64,000 nucleotides of DNA from Piezodorus guildinii. Lineage: Eukaryota > Arthropoda > Insecta > Hemiptera > Pentatomidae. Shown in pieces: positions 1-11,462 of the stretch. Under the pieces are notes generated by a model. It saw only the letters and a program-made list of their open reading frames with translations. It searched no databases and had not been told where the DNA came from. The stretch's first letter is position 1. Every line of letters begins with the position of its first letter. The stretch lies in the NCBI GenBank assembly GCA_023052935.1, contig CM041292.1, positions 79,307,669-79,371,668 of the forward strand, given 5' to 3'. The translations under genes were made by a program, and so were the position numbers.

Positions 1-76
1 TTTTCGAATTCCAGTTTTCAACGGAAATACACGTTTTAGGGTCCCCTGAGTCCAAATAACCAAGTCCCGCAAAAAG

Positions 77-112
<36 letters not shown>

Positions 113-425
113 TAACTCCCGGGCGGAAACGGTAAGTCCTATGAAACTGAAATTTCATATTTAAGACAACTATACGCCGAGACGTGACAAAACTTTTTTC
201 ATCAAAATGAGCTTCCCAGAAGAGGCACTTTATACCATGCATTTTGCACCTTTTTTTGATTTTCTCAAAAACGGTTCCGACGATTTTGATTAAACTCGCT
301 ATATCGATGTAAAATTTAATGGGCTTTTATATCATGTAGGTTTTATTTGGATAAAAATGGTCTGACAGAGCTTAAATGCCGATATTTTAAATTATTTTCC
401 CCATAAGTACCTTTAATTTTTTTGG
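1..425 (+). repeat. Dispersed repeat RepB, copy 1 (cut by window start)
   Basis: This stretch matches 35180-35545 in the same order and 55620-55835 in reverse. Shared blocks include a motif reading CAACGGAAA near 20, CCAAATAACCAAGTCCCG near 52, and a block near 290-315 containing CTCGCTATATCGATGTAAAA. A (GT)n microsatellite interrupts it at 80-111. No coding potential is visible; the open frame on the minus strand merely reads through the GT repeat. The repeat class is unknown to me. The 35 kb copy continues about 40 bp further upstream, so this copy is cut by the window edge. Confidence 0.75.
80..111. repeat. (GT)n microsatellite
   Basis: About fifteen uninterrupted GT dinucleotides lie inside RepB copy 1. 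The corresponding place in the 35 kb copy has only a short GTGAGTGTGTGT tract, so the expansion is specific to this copy. Confidence 0.95.
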
Positions 426-427
426 TT

Positions 428-428
<1 letters not shown>

Positions 429-481
<53 letters not shown>
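429..481. repeat. (TA)n microsatellite
   Basis: TA repeat with one phase slip near 453, marking the 3' edge of RepB copy 1. Confidence 0.95.
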
Positions 482-484
<3 letters not shown>

Positions 485-539
485 ATTAAAAAATATTAGC
501 GTTAATATATTCGGAATATTAATATTTCACCTACATTTA

Positions 540-715
540 TATGAAATATATAGTAAGAGAAAATCATCGGAAACATACTGAGTCTAAATGGCCAACTCCC
601 GCAAAAAGTTCTATGTATGTTTATGTGATCATTCTAAAAAGATAACTCCAATTCTTTTAACAAAATCGGCAAACGAGAAGAGCCACATTATACCTTGCAA
701 CGGAAGGAGCAAAGA
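540..715 (+). repeat. Degenerate RepB-like fragment
   Basis: It retains the order of RepB 5' blocks (a GTAAGAGAAAAT block, then GGCCAACTCCCGCAAAAAG) in diverged form, immediately after RepB copy 1. This may be an old tandem neighbour. No coding potential is visible. Confidence 0.45.
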
Positions 716-825
716 AAACAAATGTTTTAGTAGGTAATTTTTTTTTTTTCCTAACATAAAATAGAAATAGAAATTTATAATATAAATTTTAACCTTTGAA
801 AGGTTTAAAATAGAAATATAATGGA

Positions 826-1068
826 AACAGTGAGCCAATATAGGACAAGTAGCAGTGGCTATGAGATGTAGTGAAGAATGAAAAATGTTGTAGCAAGGAA
901 TAAGTCTTGAAAATGGGGAAACAACCCCGAAACGTCGACTAGGATGAAAAAATGTTAAAGGACTAATGAAATAAAGTGATTAGATGATGAATGGAAGGTA
1001 GTATGTGCTTTTTTTAAATGTTCCAATTTAGAAAACTTCCAAAAAAATTAAAAAAGAAAAGTAACTGA
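826..1068 (+). mobile_element. Penelope-type repeat unit with hammerhead-like motif (unit B, single copy)
   Basis: This matches the right arm of the 54880-55314 palindrome and its 3' extension. Both read CAGTGAGCCAATA..., then a GAATGAAAAATGTTGTAGCA block, the motif ACCCCGAAACGTCGACTA, and a tail AAAAATTAAAAAAGAAAAG. The hammerhead-like core lies at 904-939: a GGGG/CCCC stem II, then GAAACGTC, with GTC/GAC flanks able to form a short stem I. The CTGATGA half of the core is degenerate here. The assignment to Penelope-like elements rests on known family features; no RT is present. Confidence 0.6.
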
Positions 1069-1664
1069 ATTTAATACGTAAGAGATAAAATTAGAAAAAG
1101 ATTAGATGAATAAAAAAATTTAAAACCATGCATATATAATTTTACACTTAGTTGTTTACAATAGTGAGATTAAATCGTTAAATGTTTCAAGAAAAAAAAA
1201 AATATCAAAAAACGTTGATAACTTACGGAGCTGTCAGGTTACAGTCCACTGAAATACAACTACCCAGAGTGACTGACAAGATACCCATTCATTATCTATA
1301 AAATCAATACTCTCTCCTGGGGCTTTTTCATATGTCACTGGAGCCTTCATTGGCTCCTGTAACACGGTGTAACTCTCGAACGAAACCAAAACTATACTGA
1401 TCCAAACTACATGAAATGCTGTATCTACTCATATTTTTAGTTAAAACTTCCATTCTCTTTTCACGAAACATTTATACTACTGAGTCTAGCCTCCTGTCGT
1501 CAAACTGTTTATAAAAAAAAAAAAGCAAAACCTAATTTTTAATAAATTGTAAAATTTTTATTCCTAAGGACCTATTATTATCACAACTGATATAATTTAT
1601 ATTTTATGATTTACGCTTGCTGTGATCGCTAGTAAAATGTATTCTATAATTATATATATTATAT
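1069..1664. other. Unassigned AT-rich sequence
   Basis: I see no gene, repeat boundary or RNA feature here. Confidence 0.6.
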
Positions 1665-1800
1665 CAGGCAACCCTAAGGTCGAGAGACCTCCTGGAACTC
1701 ACCCAGACTATGTAAAGTGGATAACCAAAATTAAGAGAAAACCTGATTGTTAAAGTTTATCTCAGGCTCATCAACTCATTTCACGTGCGCTTTCCTAGGT
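1665..1800 (+). mobile_element. SINE1 fragment, 5'-truncated and diverged
   Basis: It follows the body of the SINE1 copy at 38808-39133: a GGCAACCCTAAGG block, a CTCCTGGA block, TAAAGTGGATAACC, then a diverged distal part around AACCTGATTGTT. The tRNA-like head is absent. Confidence 0.6.
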
Positions 1801-2921
1801 TCGGGCTCTTCTAATACTGTATTATGTTAAAAAATAGGTTAGTAGCGTTTTCCAATTAATTATCCTCTCCGTGTTTATAAAATCATGTTTACTTGGTCAA
1901 TAATGTTTACAATCTTCTAGAAAAGGATTAGTTAAGGTGCCTTTAGGCATCAGTTTCAACCGAGATTCCTTACCTTCAATCAGAAAATCAGCTGCACAGA
2001 CGGTTAAACAAATTTGCTCGGTTCAGAACCAGAAAGTTTGACTTGGAAGACGCAAAGCTCTTGGGTCTCCTTCAACTTTTGATGATGACCAAAGTCAAGC
2101 ACAATTGATCAAAAATGTTTAGAATTTGATTAAATAACTAAATCATATGATTGATTAAATATATTTACAAGAATCTGAAGTTTTTGTTGAAATCACCAGT
2201 AAAAAACGCTGCGAAGTTATTTTACGAGAGAATATATACTTAATCCTTGACCGTTCAGGGTTGTATTGCTACTTTATTTTTTATAAAGGCGAGATCATAT
2301 TGTAGCTTTTTGATTGCGAATACAAATTTAGTCGAAAACGGGAAACGAACTAGCCCACGAGAAATACCGGCATATAATATCTTTTCTAAAACATGATCAC
2401 TGTCTTGCAATTTACATAAATTACTGGTTGTAGTGTATCAAAATTTGCACATAAATTGCTGGTTTTTGAGTACTTTTATAATTAGAGCATGAATCATTGC
2501 ATCGGACCTAAATTTATGCTAATGCTAGGTTTCATTAGCATAAAGAAAATAATTACTCGGGCAGAGAAATAGACAACTTGATATTCTCCTAAGCTATCTG
2601 GCGGACAGAGCCGTACACTGGTAGTCCCACCACTAATCAACGAAGTTGACAGAACATGACCAGAGTCCGTCAGTAATTAGCCAACTGATCCGTGGATCCA
2701 ATTACTGGTCATGTTTGAAATAATTAGATTCTTTTATCAACAATATGTTCTTGACAACAATATTTAATGATCACAAGAGCTGAAAATATTTCGTATCAAT
2801 GTTATAAACAATGCGAATGACGGATAACATCTCTTTTAAATAACAACACTATGATTAAATTCTCTATTGTTTTACCTTTCACGACTTCTTAATTGTTTTT
2901 GAATTTATGTTTATTTAACTC

Positions 2922-2923
<2 letters not shown>
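1801..2923. other. Unassigned sequence
   Basis: This is mixed AT-rich DNA with a slightly GC-richer patch at 2570-2720. I found no convincing reading frame or repeat match inside the window. Confidence 0.55.

Positions 2924-2962
<39 letters not shown>
2924..2962. repeat. Poly-T tract (about 39 T)
   Basis: A long uninterrupted T run. It could be the poly-A tail of a retroposed insertion on the minus strand, but the sequence after it is not recognisably linked to the RTE-like fragment at 3070. Confidence 0.9.
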
Positions 2963-2966
<4 letters not shown>

Positions 2967-3069
2967 CACCTTATAACGTGTAGAAGATACCTAAAAAATA
3001 ACCTCGATCTTCCCTTCCTTAATTATTTAAGCTTTTTGATTGATTCTGGCCCTGTTAAATAATAATAAT

Positions 3070-3455
3070 AGGCTTACCGAACCCGAAGGTTCGATGCCGA
3101 TACTACCAAATTCTGTAGACACAGACTCGTCCAATGTTCACCGTTAAGCCCAAGCCTCCGAGATCAGCCTTAACGCAATCCTCCATTGACGCTTCGGCCT
3201 ACTTTTCGGACGTCTACCAGTCGGATCAGCGAATACCAACTTTCTCGGAATCCGCTCCTCATCGAACCCAACAACTTTACTCGCCCATTTGAGTCTCCGC
3301 AATGCTATCAACTCAATTATATTCACAGGATACAAGTTCCGCAATTCCGCGTTGTGCAACCTTCTAAACTCCCCAGTGGCCTCATGACCAAATATTTTAC
3401 GCAGTACCTTATTTTCGAAAACCTTTAGCCTTTGTTCATCCTTAATATTAATCAT
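3070..3455 (-). pseudogene. RTE-like non-LTR retrotransposon, C-terminal fragment of the pol ORF
   Basis: A minus-strand open frame of 103 codons (3144-3455) reads RLKVFENKVLRKIFG, then GEFRRLHNAELRNLY, RRLKWASKVV and GRRPKSRPKRQW. This order (LR+IFG, EWRRL.N.EL..LY, R.+RW..HV, G+RP..RP+..W) is typical of the C-terminus of the endonuclease-reverse transcriptase polyproteins abundant in insects. The catalytic EN and RT domains are missing, so this is a 5'-truncated copy. On the minus strand it runs into a short ATT microsatellite at 3060-3072, as RTE-type tails often do. It cannot be functional. The family assignment rests on the motif order alone. Confidence 0.75.
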
Positions 3456-4272
3456 CCTGTTAAATAGAGCAACATTATTTACATTGATGGGATCTAAAAA
3501 TTAAAAATATATTTTCTTTCGCAAAAGTTACAAATATGAATGAAATCTGGAGGAGGACAGACGATCAAGAGCGAAAGAGGAGAAAATTGAGAAAAAGAGA
3601 ATTATTCAGGGATGTTTAAAATTCAACTTAAGGGTTTTACAACGATAAAAAAAAAAAATAAATAAAAAAAAAAAAAAAAAAAACAAGAAGAAAAAGTAGT
3701 TAAATTCTTCATTACAAAGCTGTACTTTCTGAATAGAAGATTGAAGAAAATCAAAGAAGATGAAGACAGAGATAGAAAACTTTTCTCCAGTTTTCCAGTA
3801 AAGCGTTACTCGCCTCGTCAAGGTGAAAAAAAAATCTTCTGGGAAATGAGTTTCTTCTTTGCTTAAAGGACGGTAAAAAACAGTTTCTCGAACATCTCAA
3901 CCCTGAGCTCATTCCCAAAGATCACTAGTCACAGGGATAAGTTGAATAAGTTCTTTATCAATTATTCCGATTTCTTTTCCGAAAGGATTGGAAAATGGTC
4001 GGCCGTCAATTGAACTTATTTATAGATACTGTCTCGGTGTGCCTGTTATAGTATCTAGGTATCTTACGTGATATGTCAAATAGAAATATAGAACTGCGTC
4101 TGGATAAATCGATTCTTATCACACAATACATTTTTTAATTTAAATGCTCTTCAATTTATGAAAAATATATTTCGAGTACAAAAATCGCTAAAAATTATTA
4201 CAAAACGGTTTATTACTCCCAAATAATTATAATAAAGTTATATTAGAGTATAACAATTATATAGCTGCGAAC
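3456..4272. other. Unassigned sequence with A-rich tract
   Basis: It contains an impure A tract at about 3646-3683 and otherwise nothing recognisable. Confidence 0.6.
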
Positions 4273-4285
4273 ACAAAATTAACTT

Positions 4286-4577
4286 GGGGATCACTTATAG
4301 CTGGCACACAGCCTCCTCCTACGCCTAAGTTCACGGGTTCAAACCCACTACTTTCGGGTGATCTTAGGAATTTTTAATGGGAATAAAAAATCCTTAGCTA
4401 TGCCGTCCTTCGGAGGGAACGTTAAAAGGTGGTCCCGAGCCTGTGCGATGTCAGGTACTCGTTAAAAATCCTATCCTAATTAAACCTGGATAAGCAAAAT
4501 TTAGGAATCCCACTGTAGCATCGTCCGATTAGCGACAGTAGAATAAAGTGACGTTAAATAAATAAACAAACAAATAT
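4286..4577 (+). mobile_element. SINE2, full-length copy with target-site duplication
   Basis: This tRNA-derived SINE is flanked by a perfect 13-bp direct repeat, ACAAAATTAACTT, at 4273-4285 and 4578-4590. The head carries a B-box-like GGGTTCAAACCC near 4337; the A-box region is diverged in this copy but reads TAGCATAGTGG in the 15.2 kb copy. The body contains ATGCCGTCCTTCGGAGG, GGTGGTCCCGAGCC and TGTAGCATCGTCCGATTAG, and it ends in an AAAT/AAAC-rich tail. Relatives lie at 12774, 15210, 38416, 40554, 46228, 51918, 55855 and 59615. SINEs of this type are transcribed by Pol III from the internal A and B boxes and moved by a partner LINE, which I cannot identify. Confidence 0.88.
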
Positions 4578-4744
4578 ACAAAATTAACTTACATTTATAG
4601 CGGTAAATTAATCAAAGAAACATATGGTCAATCACAAATGAAGGAAAAAAATGATAAGTGTTCGACAATCAGGAACGTTAATTGGAATTATTTCCAAGAT
4701 AACTAACAGAAAATTGAATATCAAAGAAGCCTTTGAATTTCATA

Positions 4745-4895
4745 ACGAAAACAAACGTTTTTTTTAATTTTTTTATTTGTTATTGGGGTTCTATGTATCT
4801 TAAATCATAAGACCTAAAATTTTAAGAAGAGGGAGTGTTATATATTTTCTTTGTCTATTGCAAAGATTCATAATAATAAAATATTATCATATTGA
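4745..4895 (-). repeat. RepA fragment
   Basis: It matches the terminal part of RepA in reverse (compare 6580-6710): TTATTGGGGTTCTATGTATC, then a T-rich block and GCAAAGATTCAT. The rest of the repeat is missing. Confidence 0.5.
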
Positions 4896-5859
4896 AAATA
4901 ATAAACACCAAATAAACTTTTCCATTCAATATTAATACTAAGGAGCCAGGGAAGAGGAGACGAAGCCAAACCTATTTGAAGGAGGCAAGGTCGGGATTCC
5001 CGCATTCCTCATCTCATCGTTCGTTACTCTCTTCTCCCCGATCTTTTTTTTTTTTTTTTACTTCTTTATCTACTTCCTATTCCTTTTCTTTTCTCCCATC
5101 TCCAGCTGGTAATCCAACCTCAAGTTGTTCTTCTTTCTTAGGCATTTTAAAGATGGTAACAGAAAGAACTGCTAAGAGACCATGATGACAAAATAGAGAA
5201 ATTTGGTTGGTATAAAAGGTAGTGAATAAAGGATAAATATAATTCAAAAGTATAAATTCACTGTTGCTTATTCCTTTCTCTTAAAATATCAAGTAGAGTA
5301 TAGTAAATAAAATATCATGCTGATTATTATTACATAAATCTAGGAAATGAAAACGTATTCAATCTTTGAGTTTATTTTATGCTTTAAGTAACTTTCTCTT
5401 ACTTTAAGTCTCTTATCTTATCGCATAATATTTTAAAGTCTCATAATTATTGCAACCATATTTTTTTTTCCAAAACTAAAACAATATTATTGATTGAATA
5501 ATGATTTATATACAAAAAAAAATCACGAAAAGGGAAAAGAGATACATACTTAGAACGATTTGTGGATTATTTATTATTTTTAGAGACAATTTAAAAATTA
5601 TTATCTATTAAGACCAAAAAACATTAAAAACGGTACAAATTATTACATAATGGTTCAATATTTCCAAATAACAATATTAGGGTATAGCTATTGATAGGCA
5701 ATTAAGTAATATGAAAAGCAATAATTTAAAGGATCATATCATATCACTACGGCTGATTTCAAAACACAATATCTAAGCTAGTTCTGAACCAAGTTCAATG
5801 ATTCCTTTTGTTTTGTAGAAAATTTAACTATCCAAAAGAACGTTTTTTGGTACTTATTT
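4896..5859. other. Unassigned AT-rich sequence
   Basis: It has a poly-T stretch near 5045-5060 and a T-rich pyrimidine block. The short open frame across it is low-complexity (Ser/Phe-rich) and has no support as a gene. Confidence 0.6.
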
Positions 5860-6710
5860 ATTAATTTATTAATTAGCAGCAACGGGTTTTTATTCGTTAT
5901 TCGGATTCTACGCATCTTGAAACGTAAGCTTTCATATTTTGAAGGGGGTAATTTTTTTTTTTTTTTTTTGATCGATTACAAAGGTTCATTATTTTTTTTA
6001 TTTATCGCCCTTTACTTATTCTAAGACTCTATACATATTTTTCTAAATCTCCAAAAATAACTAAGTCATGAGCGTATTTATGGGTGATATTTAATTTTCT
6101 TTTCTTTTCTTTTTTATAATTATTCGCGTGTTTTGGGGTAAAAAACAATGATGAATTTTGTCTCTTCGAAAATAACGTAGTAAAAGCGAGATTTCAATTT
6201 CAATTTTTTTTTTTTTTTTTTGTATTTCGCGCTTTACTGATTCTAAAACTTTATAAATACTTTTATCTCTCGTCAAAAATAGCTGAGTTATGAACATATT
6301 TATGTGTAAAATTTTAATTTTTTTCTTTTCTTTTTTCTCTTAGATGATTATTCACGGTTTTTCGGTTAAGAAAACACTAACAAATTTTTTCTCTATGTTC
6401 AAAAATAAATGAGTTATTGGATTAAATTACTTTTAATCGGCCGCCATTTAAAACTAACCAGCTGATATCAACGTATAGGTGCTACAATCATCGTTGCATG
6501 GATTAGCATTTTTGTGGCGGATTTAAACAAAATTGGTCCAGTAGTTTCAGAGAAATGCCGTGGACGGCGGACAAATTCGTCTTTTTTTATTTTATTCGTC
6601 ATTCGGATTAAATGAATCTCAAAACGTAAGCTTTCAAATTATGAGAAGGGGGGTAATTTTTTTTTTTTTTTTCGATTACAAAGGTTCATTAGTGAAAATA
6701 TAAACCAAAA
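5860..6710 (-). repeat. RepA, internally duplicated copies in reverse
   Basis: Read on the minus strand, 6400-6710 gives the RepA order seen at 36722-37045: a terminal GGTTTAT...AACCTTTGTAATCGA block, a poly-A stretch, a CGTTTTGAGATTC block, CTGAAACTACTGGACCAAT, then ATGGCGGCCGATTAAAAG. The inner part then repeats at 6230-6420 and 6020-6180 (each with a GAGTTATGAACAT-like block and a TTATTC..GG..TTT block), giving roughly a 210-bp period. A further terminal piece lies at 5860-5995. No coding capacity or terminal inverted repeats are obvious, so the class is unknown. Confidence 0.65.
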
Positions 6711-8445
6711 GCAAAACATCTTTTATTAACTGCGAATTTTGTTTTTTCTTTTATTTGATCTGTTCGACCTCACACACACAGTTTTTGTTGATTTTTTTCT
6801 CATTTATACTAATAAGTAAAGCATTGCAGTCCAGGTACTTACACTCGGGTTTTGATTTAAAAAAATACACACACACATTTATATATATTCTCATTTTCGC
6901 AAACATTTATGAGAATTTAAAAATAGGGGTAATGTTGCATTCAAAAATTCATAGCAAAGTTACGTTATATGGCTCCAGAAATAACTTCTTTATATTCCCT
7001 TGTTCATCATGTAATGAAATCTAAAACTTACATCGCAAGGTTTATAAGATATCGAATGATATATTTCTTCAGCCATTTAACTTTATATATTCTTAATTTA
7101 CGTATTCATCGATTTATATTTATTAACTGCAATAAATATAACATTACAATTATATAACTCCTAATTATTTATGGAAAACAGACTTACTTTAATTTTTTCC
7201 AAAGGACAAAAGGGATTCACGCCACCCCACCCTTTCCAGCAAATACACATCATCATGGCTTGGAACAGACTGCGCCCAACCATGCAGGAAAAATATTTTT
7301 TCGAGAGGGGGGAACAATAGAATAATATGCCACCCAACTTAGGTCAAGATAGGTGAATTGTTATTAAATGGGCTAGTATCGGATGAAAAAAGACTATTGT
7401 AGCTCACAAAAATCGGAACAATAGGAAATGTTATAGCACCACTCTTTGTCAGAAGCCTTTTGTAATTTACTTATGGAACCCTTAGGTTAGTAGTATAAAC
7501 AGTTGACTTTTTCAAGCAGTGCAAGTAAAATATTCGAAAGAAATCGAGGCATTCCTCTCAAAAGTAAGCAGTAGAAACGTTCAAAAGCCTAAAGTAAACA
7601 AAAGATCGTTAAAATTCCTACGCGGTTGAGTCCATAAATGGTTATGGTAACAGTGTAAGCCTTGATGAAACATTATATCCAACGGAAATATTCCTAGTTC
7701 TTTAATGATGGTGCTCAAAACAATAGACCGTTAGTAAATAATGGACCGAGGGTAGTTCGGTAAATGCTATTCCATCAACATAAATAAACTTTTGTGAGCC
7801 TTTATCCAAAAGTTAGCTACTTCGTAAACCAATGAAAGGATTTCTTTTCTATTCACAATATACTGAAATAGCTTTTATTTACTGCTAACGTTAGCTATTA
7901 CGAAAGAAATTATTTTTTGTATGCACCGATATCAAAGGACGGTAACATAAAAACCATTAGTAAATGGTTCACTAAGTGCTTTTTGTATGAGTTCGTTTAA
8001 GATACCAAACCGAAGGAGCTACAGTTTTAAGTGCCTTAAAAAATAAAATAACTACTTTAATGTGTTAAAGATATTTTCTGAAAAAAAAAAAAAATCTTAT
8101 GATAACCTGATCTAATGCTGAAAATCTTAAATATTTATTGTGTAAATCGAGGAAATAAAAATCATGATAAGTTTACAGAAGTGATTAGGCCTGTTTAAAG
8201 CTATTATTAATTCGACTAAAATATTGAATGTAAACAGTAAATTTGTATGTAAACTTTCAAATTCTATATCTTACATAGCAACAGTCCTTAAAATTATTCT
8301 AGTTGGTTTTTCAAAAGAAGAAGGAATTATTTCTAAAGATGAGAGAGACACTTTTGTAGTTCTAGAAAATTAAATGTAAATGGAATATCAGAGGTTCTCC
8401 TGTATTAATTAATATGGTCTAATTAATAGAATTACGGTGCTTAAA
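6711..8445. other. Unassigned sequence
   Basis: Only short AT-rich open frames occur, with biased Ile/Tyr/Phe content and no recognisable domain. A purine/GC-richer patch at 7200-7320 is unexplained. Confidence 0.55.
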
Positions 8446-8660
8446 GCGGGCATGTGGTGTCCGAGTGTGTTACAGCGTGGTTATTTTAGCAATCTCGAGT
8501 CTAAACCACGCGGAATCGAATACCTCGACCTCAGCGGGCTAAAATATATTTCTCAGTAATCCCAGAGACCTTCCCACTCTGGTTAAAACCTGTAGAACAA
8601 CCCTTCCTGATTACCATCACTGGAGTAGAAATAGAAATGATTTGAATACGTAGGGTATCG
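8446..8660 (+). repeat. Possible tRNA-derived SINE of a fourth type
   Basis: It contains an A-box-like TGTCCGAGTGTG near 8460 and a B-box-like CGGAATCGAATACC near 8510, spaced as in tRNA genes with a long variable arm. A GC-richer body follows. I see no second copy in the window and no target-site duplication, so this is tentative. Confidence 0.35.
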
Positions 8661-8732
8661 CTAGTTAGAAGAAGTTATAGCGAATACCAGCTTTGCACCA
8701 ATTGATTACAATTCCGTTTATGATTACCATTA

Positions 8733-8736
<4 letters not shown>

Positions 8737-8787
<51 letters not shown>
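8737..8787. repeat. (TA)n microsatellite
   Basis: About 25 TA units. Confidence 0.95.
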
Positions 8788-8789
<2 letters not shown>

Positions 8790-8939
8790 CAAAAATAAAT
8801 AATAATTAAAATTATTTATCACTGACATTAATTGTATGTTCTCATTTTTTATTGCAGACTGTATTTTATTCTCAAACGATTTGTATGTATATATTATTAT
8901 TTCTTATAGTTTCCTTTACACAACGCCTGCAATGATGAT

Positions 8940-9232
8940 TTACACCGCTTTTCCTATTTTTCCGGTGGCGCGATAGGCCGTGTAGTTCCTTGGCGCGCGG
9001 TGTAATATGCTGGGTGAATGCACACTTGTTACCCGATGAAACGTTTGTAAAGTAGGATCATCACAACCTCGCCTATTTTTGTGATTGGCTACCTTTTCGC
9101 TGACGGGTCTCACATACCCGGGGAAGAGACTGTGAGTGAACCCCCATTAATTAAATGCTCGAAAAAGTACTTCTGGGACTGGTAATCGAACTTACTAAGG
9201 GGACTAGCCACTCAGCCACGGGCTCCCTCATC
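8940..9232 (-). mobile_element. SINE3 copy with tRNA-like head
   Basis: On the minus strand the head reads GGCTGAGTGGCTAGTCC (A-box-like) and AGTTCGATTACC (B-box-like), at about 9165-9229. The body then continues through GACGGGTCTCACATACC and a CAGTGCCGCGACAGG-like block towards 8940. The body matches 61355-61535 in the opposite orientation. Two copies on opposite strands and a Ser/Leu-tRNA-like head support a tRNA-derived SINE. No clear target duplication was found. Confidence 0.65.
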
Positions 9233-9512
9233 CACTCCGCTTCTCACATTTTTAAGTTAGGCTTTACCTTTAGAGAAAATAGACCTAATATGGCCAGAAG
9301 GATCGGATATGTTACCACTTCGTTGCTATAAAAGTCAAGGAAAAAAACGAACGTGCCACCATTTCTGGATACATTTACCTTAGAACTTTACCTGGGTAAA
9401 GTAACATAGTATGTTAAAAATCCTTATTTCAATCACCAATACCATAGGATATTCTGTTTGAGGGAAAATGCGTTACAAGCAGTAAATTACCAACTTTATG
9501 AGAAAATGGGAC

Positions 9513-9828
9513 GTTCCCAAAGATACAGCAGTCATAAACGAGCTTTTAAATCCTAAAGAGGCACTTCTATAATATGAGGCACCCAATAAGAAGTATGCAC
9601 GCGGGACGCTGGACGTCACCATAGACAGTAAACAACTCACCACCGGGAAACCCTATAAAGCAAAAGTGTATACTGGAGGGTCACTTACTATTCATGAGAT
9701 GTCCCCTGGCCTCCAATGTTATATCCTCTGGTCGACCGATTCCATTTATGGATATTCTGTTTTGATCGCGTGCTTCGAAAGGGTATTTAAGATTCGGATG
9801 AGGAAATTTATCTGGATGCGTTTATAGA
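9513..9828 (+). pseudogene. Coding-like remnant, unrecognised protein
   Basis: One frame stays open for about 18 codons, has a TAA at about 9570, then is open for roughly 85 more codons to a TAG near 9826. The composition is unlike the surrounding DNA (Lys/Thr/Gly/Tyr mix; a stretch reads LDVTIDSKQLTTGKPYKAKV), and local GC is raised. A GT donor-like AAAG/GTATTT lies near 9786. I recognise no family. It could be a decayed transposon gene, a host pseudogene or exon, or chance openness in a GC-richer patch. There is no start codon near its 5' end. Confidence 0.25.
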
Positions 9829-9893
9829 TATAAGGGTTTTACAAAGGTGGTGACAAATTGTGAAAACGAACATTAAATTTATGAAAGAGTCGA

Positions 9894-10166
9894 GAAAAAA
9901 AAAGGGTCTTGGGCTTAGTACACATAGAAATTCATAACTGCAATAAGGTGATTAGGTCTTAATCACGCTCATGCGCCAGTATTTCCCCAATTATTTGAGA
10001 TACCCGCTTTATAGAGGCTGGGTCTGCTTCAGGAGGGTCTCCATACACTAGGGTCGCCTCCTGACTGAATTAACAGAATAAATAATATTCTGCCACAGCC
10101 GAGATTCGAACCCAGGACCCGGGGAACAATAGACCAGTGCTCAATCTACTAGACCACGCCGCTCCC
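9894..10166 (-). mobile_element. SINE1 copy with target-site duplication
   Basis: Flanking 12-bp repeats, TGAAAGAGTCGA (9882-9893) and TGAATGAGTCGA (10167-10178), differ at one base. On the minus strand the head has an A-box-like TGGTCTAGTAGATTGAGC and a B-box-like GGTTCGAATC, followed by GGCTGTGGCAGAATATTATT. The body has the GGAGACCCTCCTG block and a distal GTACTAAGCCCAAGAC end. It is the same family as 14285, 38808 and 49941. Confidence 0.85.
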
Positions 10167-10189
10167 TGAATGAGTCGAAACAATGCGAA

Positions 10190-10860
10190 CATTTTTTTTT
10201 CTTTCAGTACTTTAAAGGCAACAAATATATTAGATTGGTTATATACTAGCCATATAAACGATTTTCAGTTTTAAGGATATTATATTATACTTAATATTAT
10301 TAAGTTTTGTTTTTCTAGAAGAAATATCATATAAAAATATAATAGTTATCCTTACACAATACTGAAACAAGAAACTCCCTGTAGATAATGGTCATTACAA
10401 CACTTACCCGACAAACGACTAAAACTCCCTATTTAATACAAAAAAAACTTATTTTTATAATCATTATTAGACCAATGTCCTCAAAATCCTTTTGTATCCA
10501 ATACTTGTAATTCAGAACTATACGAAAAACTCTTAATGCTCCTTGCTTTGTTACTAATAAAATCACCCACAGGGACCTGAATACCCTGCTAGTTACAGAC
10601 TAAGTCCGAAATAACACACCTTTTATTACTAAGTACCAGCCAAAACAAACCCGCGTGTCCGTAACCTCGAGACCAGCTAATAAATTAATTATTGAAATTC
10701 TACTGTTAGGTTGATGCTTCCTAAGATTTTTCAAGACGACAATTTCTGTATCGCATATATCTTTGTTGTAAGTATCAATAAAGGATGAAAATTATACAGG
10801 GTTCGTCCCTTAAATCAATACATAAGCTCTTCATAGTCAATATTATTCCATACAGTTTTT
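10190..10860. other. Unassigned AT-rich sequence
   Basis: No feature recognised. Confidence 0.6.
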
Positions 10861-10883
10861 TTTTTGGGGGGGGGGGGGAGGGG
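10856..10883 (+). repeat. T-run joined to G-run (T10-G13-A-G4)
   Basis: Ten T are followed directly by thirteen G (10866-10878), an A and four more G. Long G runs are rare in this AT-rich DNA. The tract could adopt unusual DNA structure, or it could be a homopolymer sequencing artefact. Confidence 0.9.
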
Positions 10884-11376
10884 ATTTTTATTTCCTCATA
10901 AAAAAATTAAATTTTAATTTCACAAAGAAACTGTCAATAACTGGAAATATATAGAATTTCTTCAGCATAAAAGTTACAAAGCTGTTATAATCATCTTCTA
11001 GGAATAAAAAAAAAAAATCTAAACTAAAGTCTTTATAATGACAATACGTCTATCGAGATATCATACAGATCTATGTCAATACCATTCATGGAAAAGACTT
11101 CTTGTTATGATCGGTGACAGTGCGTTTCATACCGAGAAAAAAATCAATATTAATAACTTGACATGATTTATTATATCTATTCGTGGATGGTATTTATAAG
11201 CTAAGATTAATACTTATGAAAATAGTACTTGTTTAATTTTTAGCTTACCATTCATTCTATATTATGCTCAAAGTGTTTTAGATCATTCAGGACGCACCTT
11301 TGTAACTTATGGTTATGCTATAAGAGTTATATTTCAAAAACTTTAGTATTTCTTCTTCATGTTAAAAAATCATCCA

Positions 11377-11379
<3 letters not shown>
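10884..11379. other. Unassigned AT-rich sequence
   Basis: No feature recognised. Confidence 0.6.
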
Positions 11380-11450
<71 letters not shown>

Positions 11451-11462
11451 TATATATATATA
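11380..11462. repeat. (TA)n microsatellite with phase slips
   Basis: About 80 bp of TA repeat interrupted twice by AAT. Confidence 0.95.

Noticed and set aside
3144..3455. Host gene encoding a 103-residue basic protein
   Set aside because: The motif order is that of an RTE-type polyprotein terminus.
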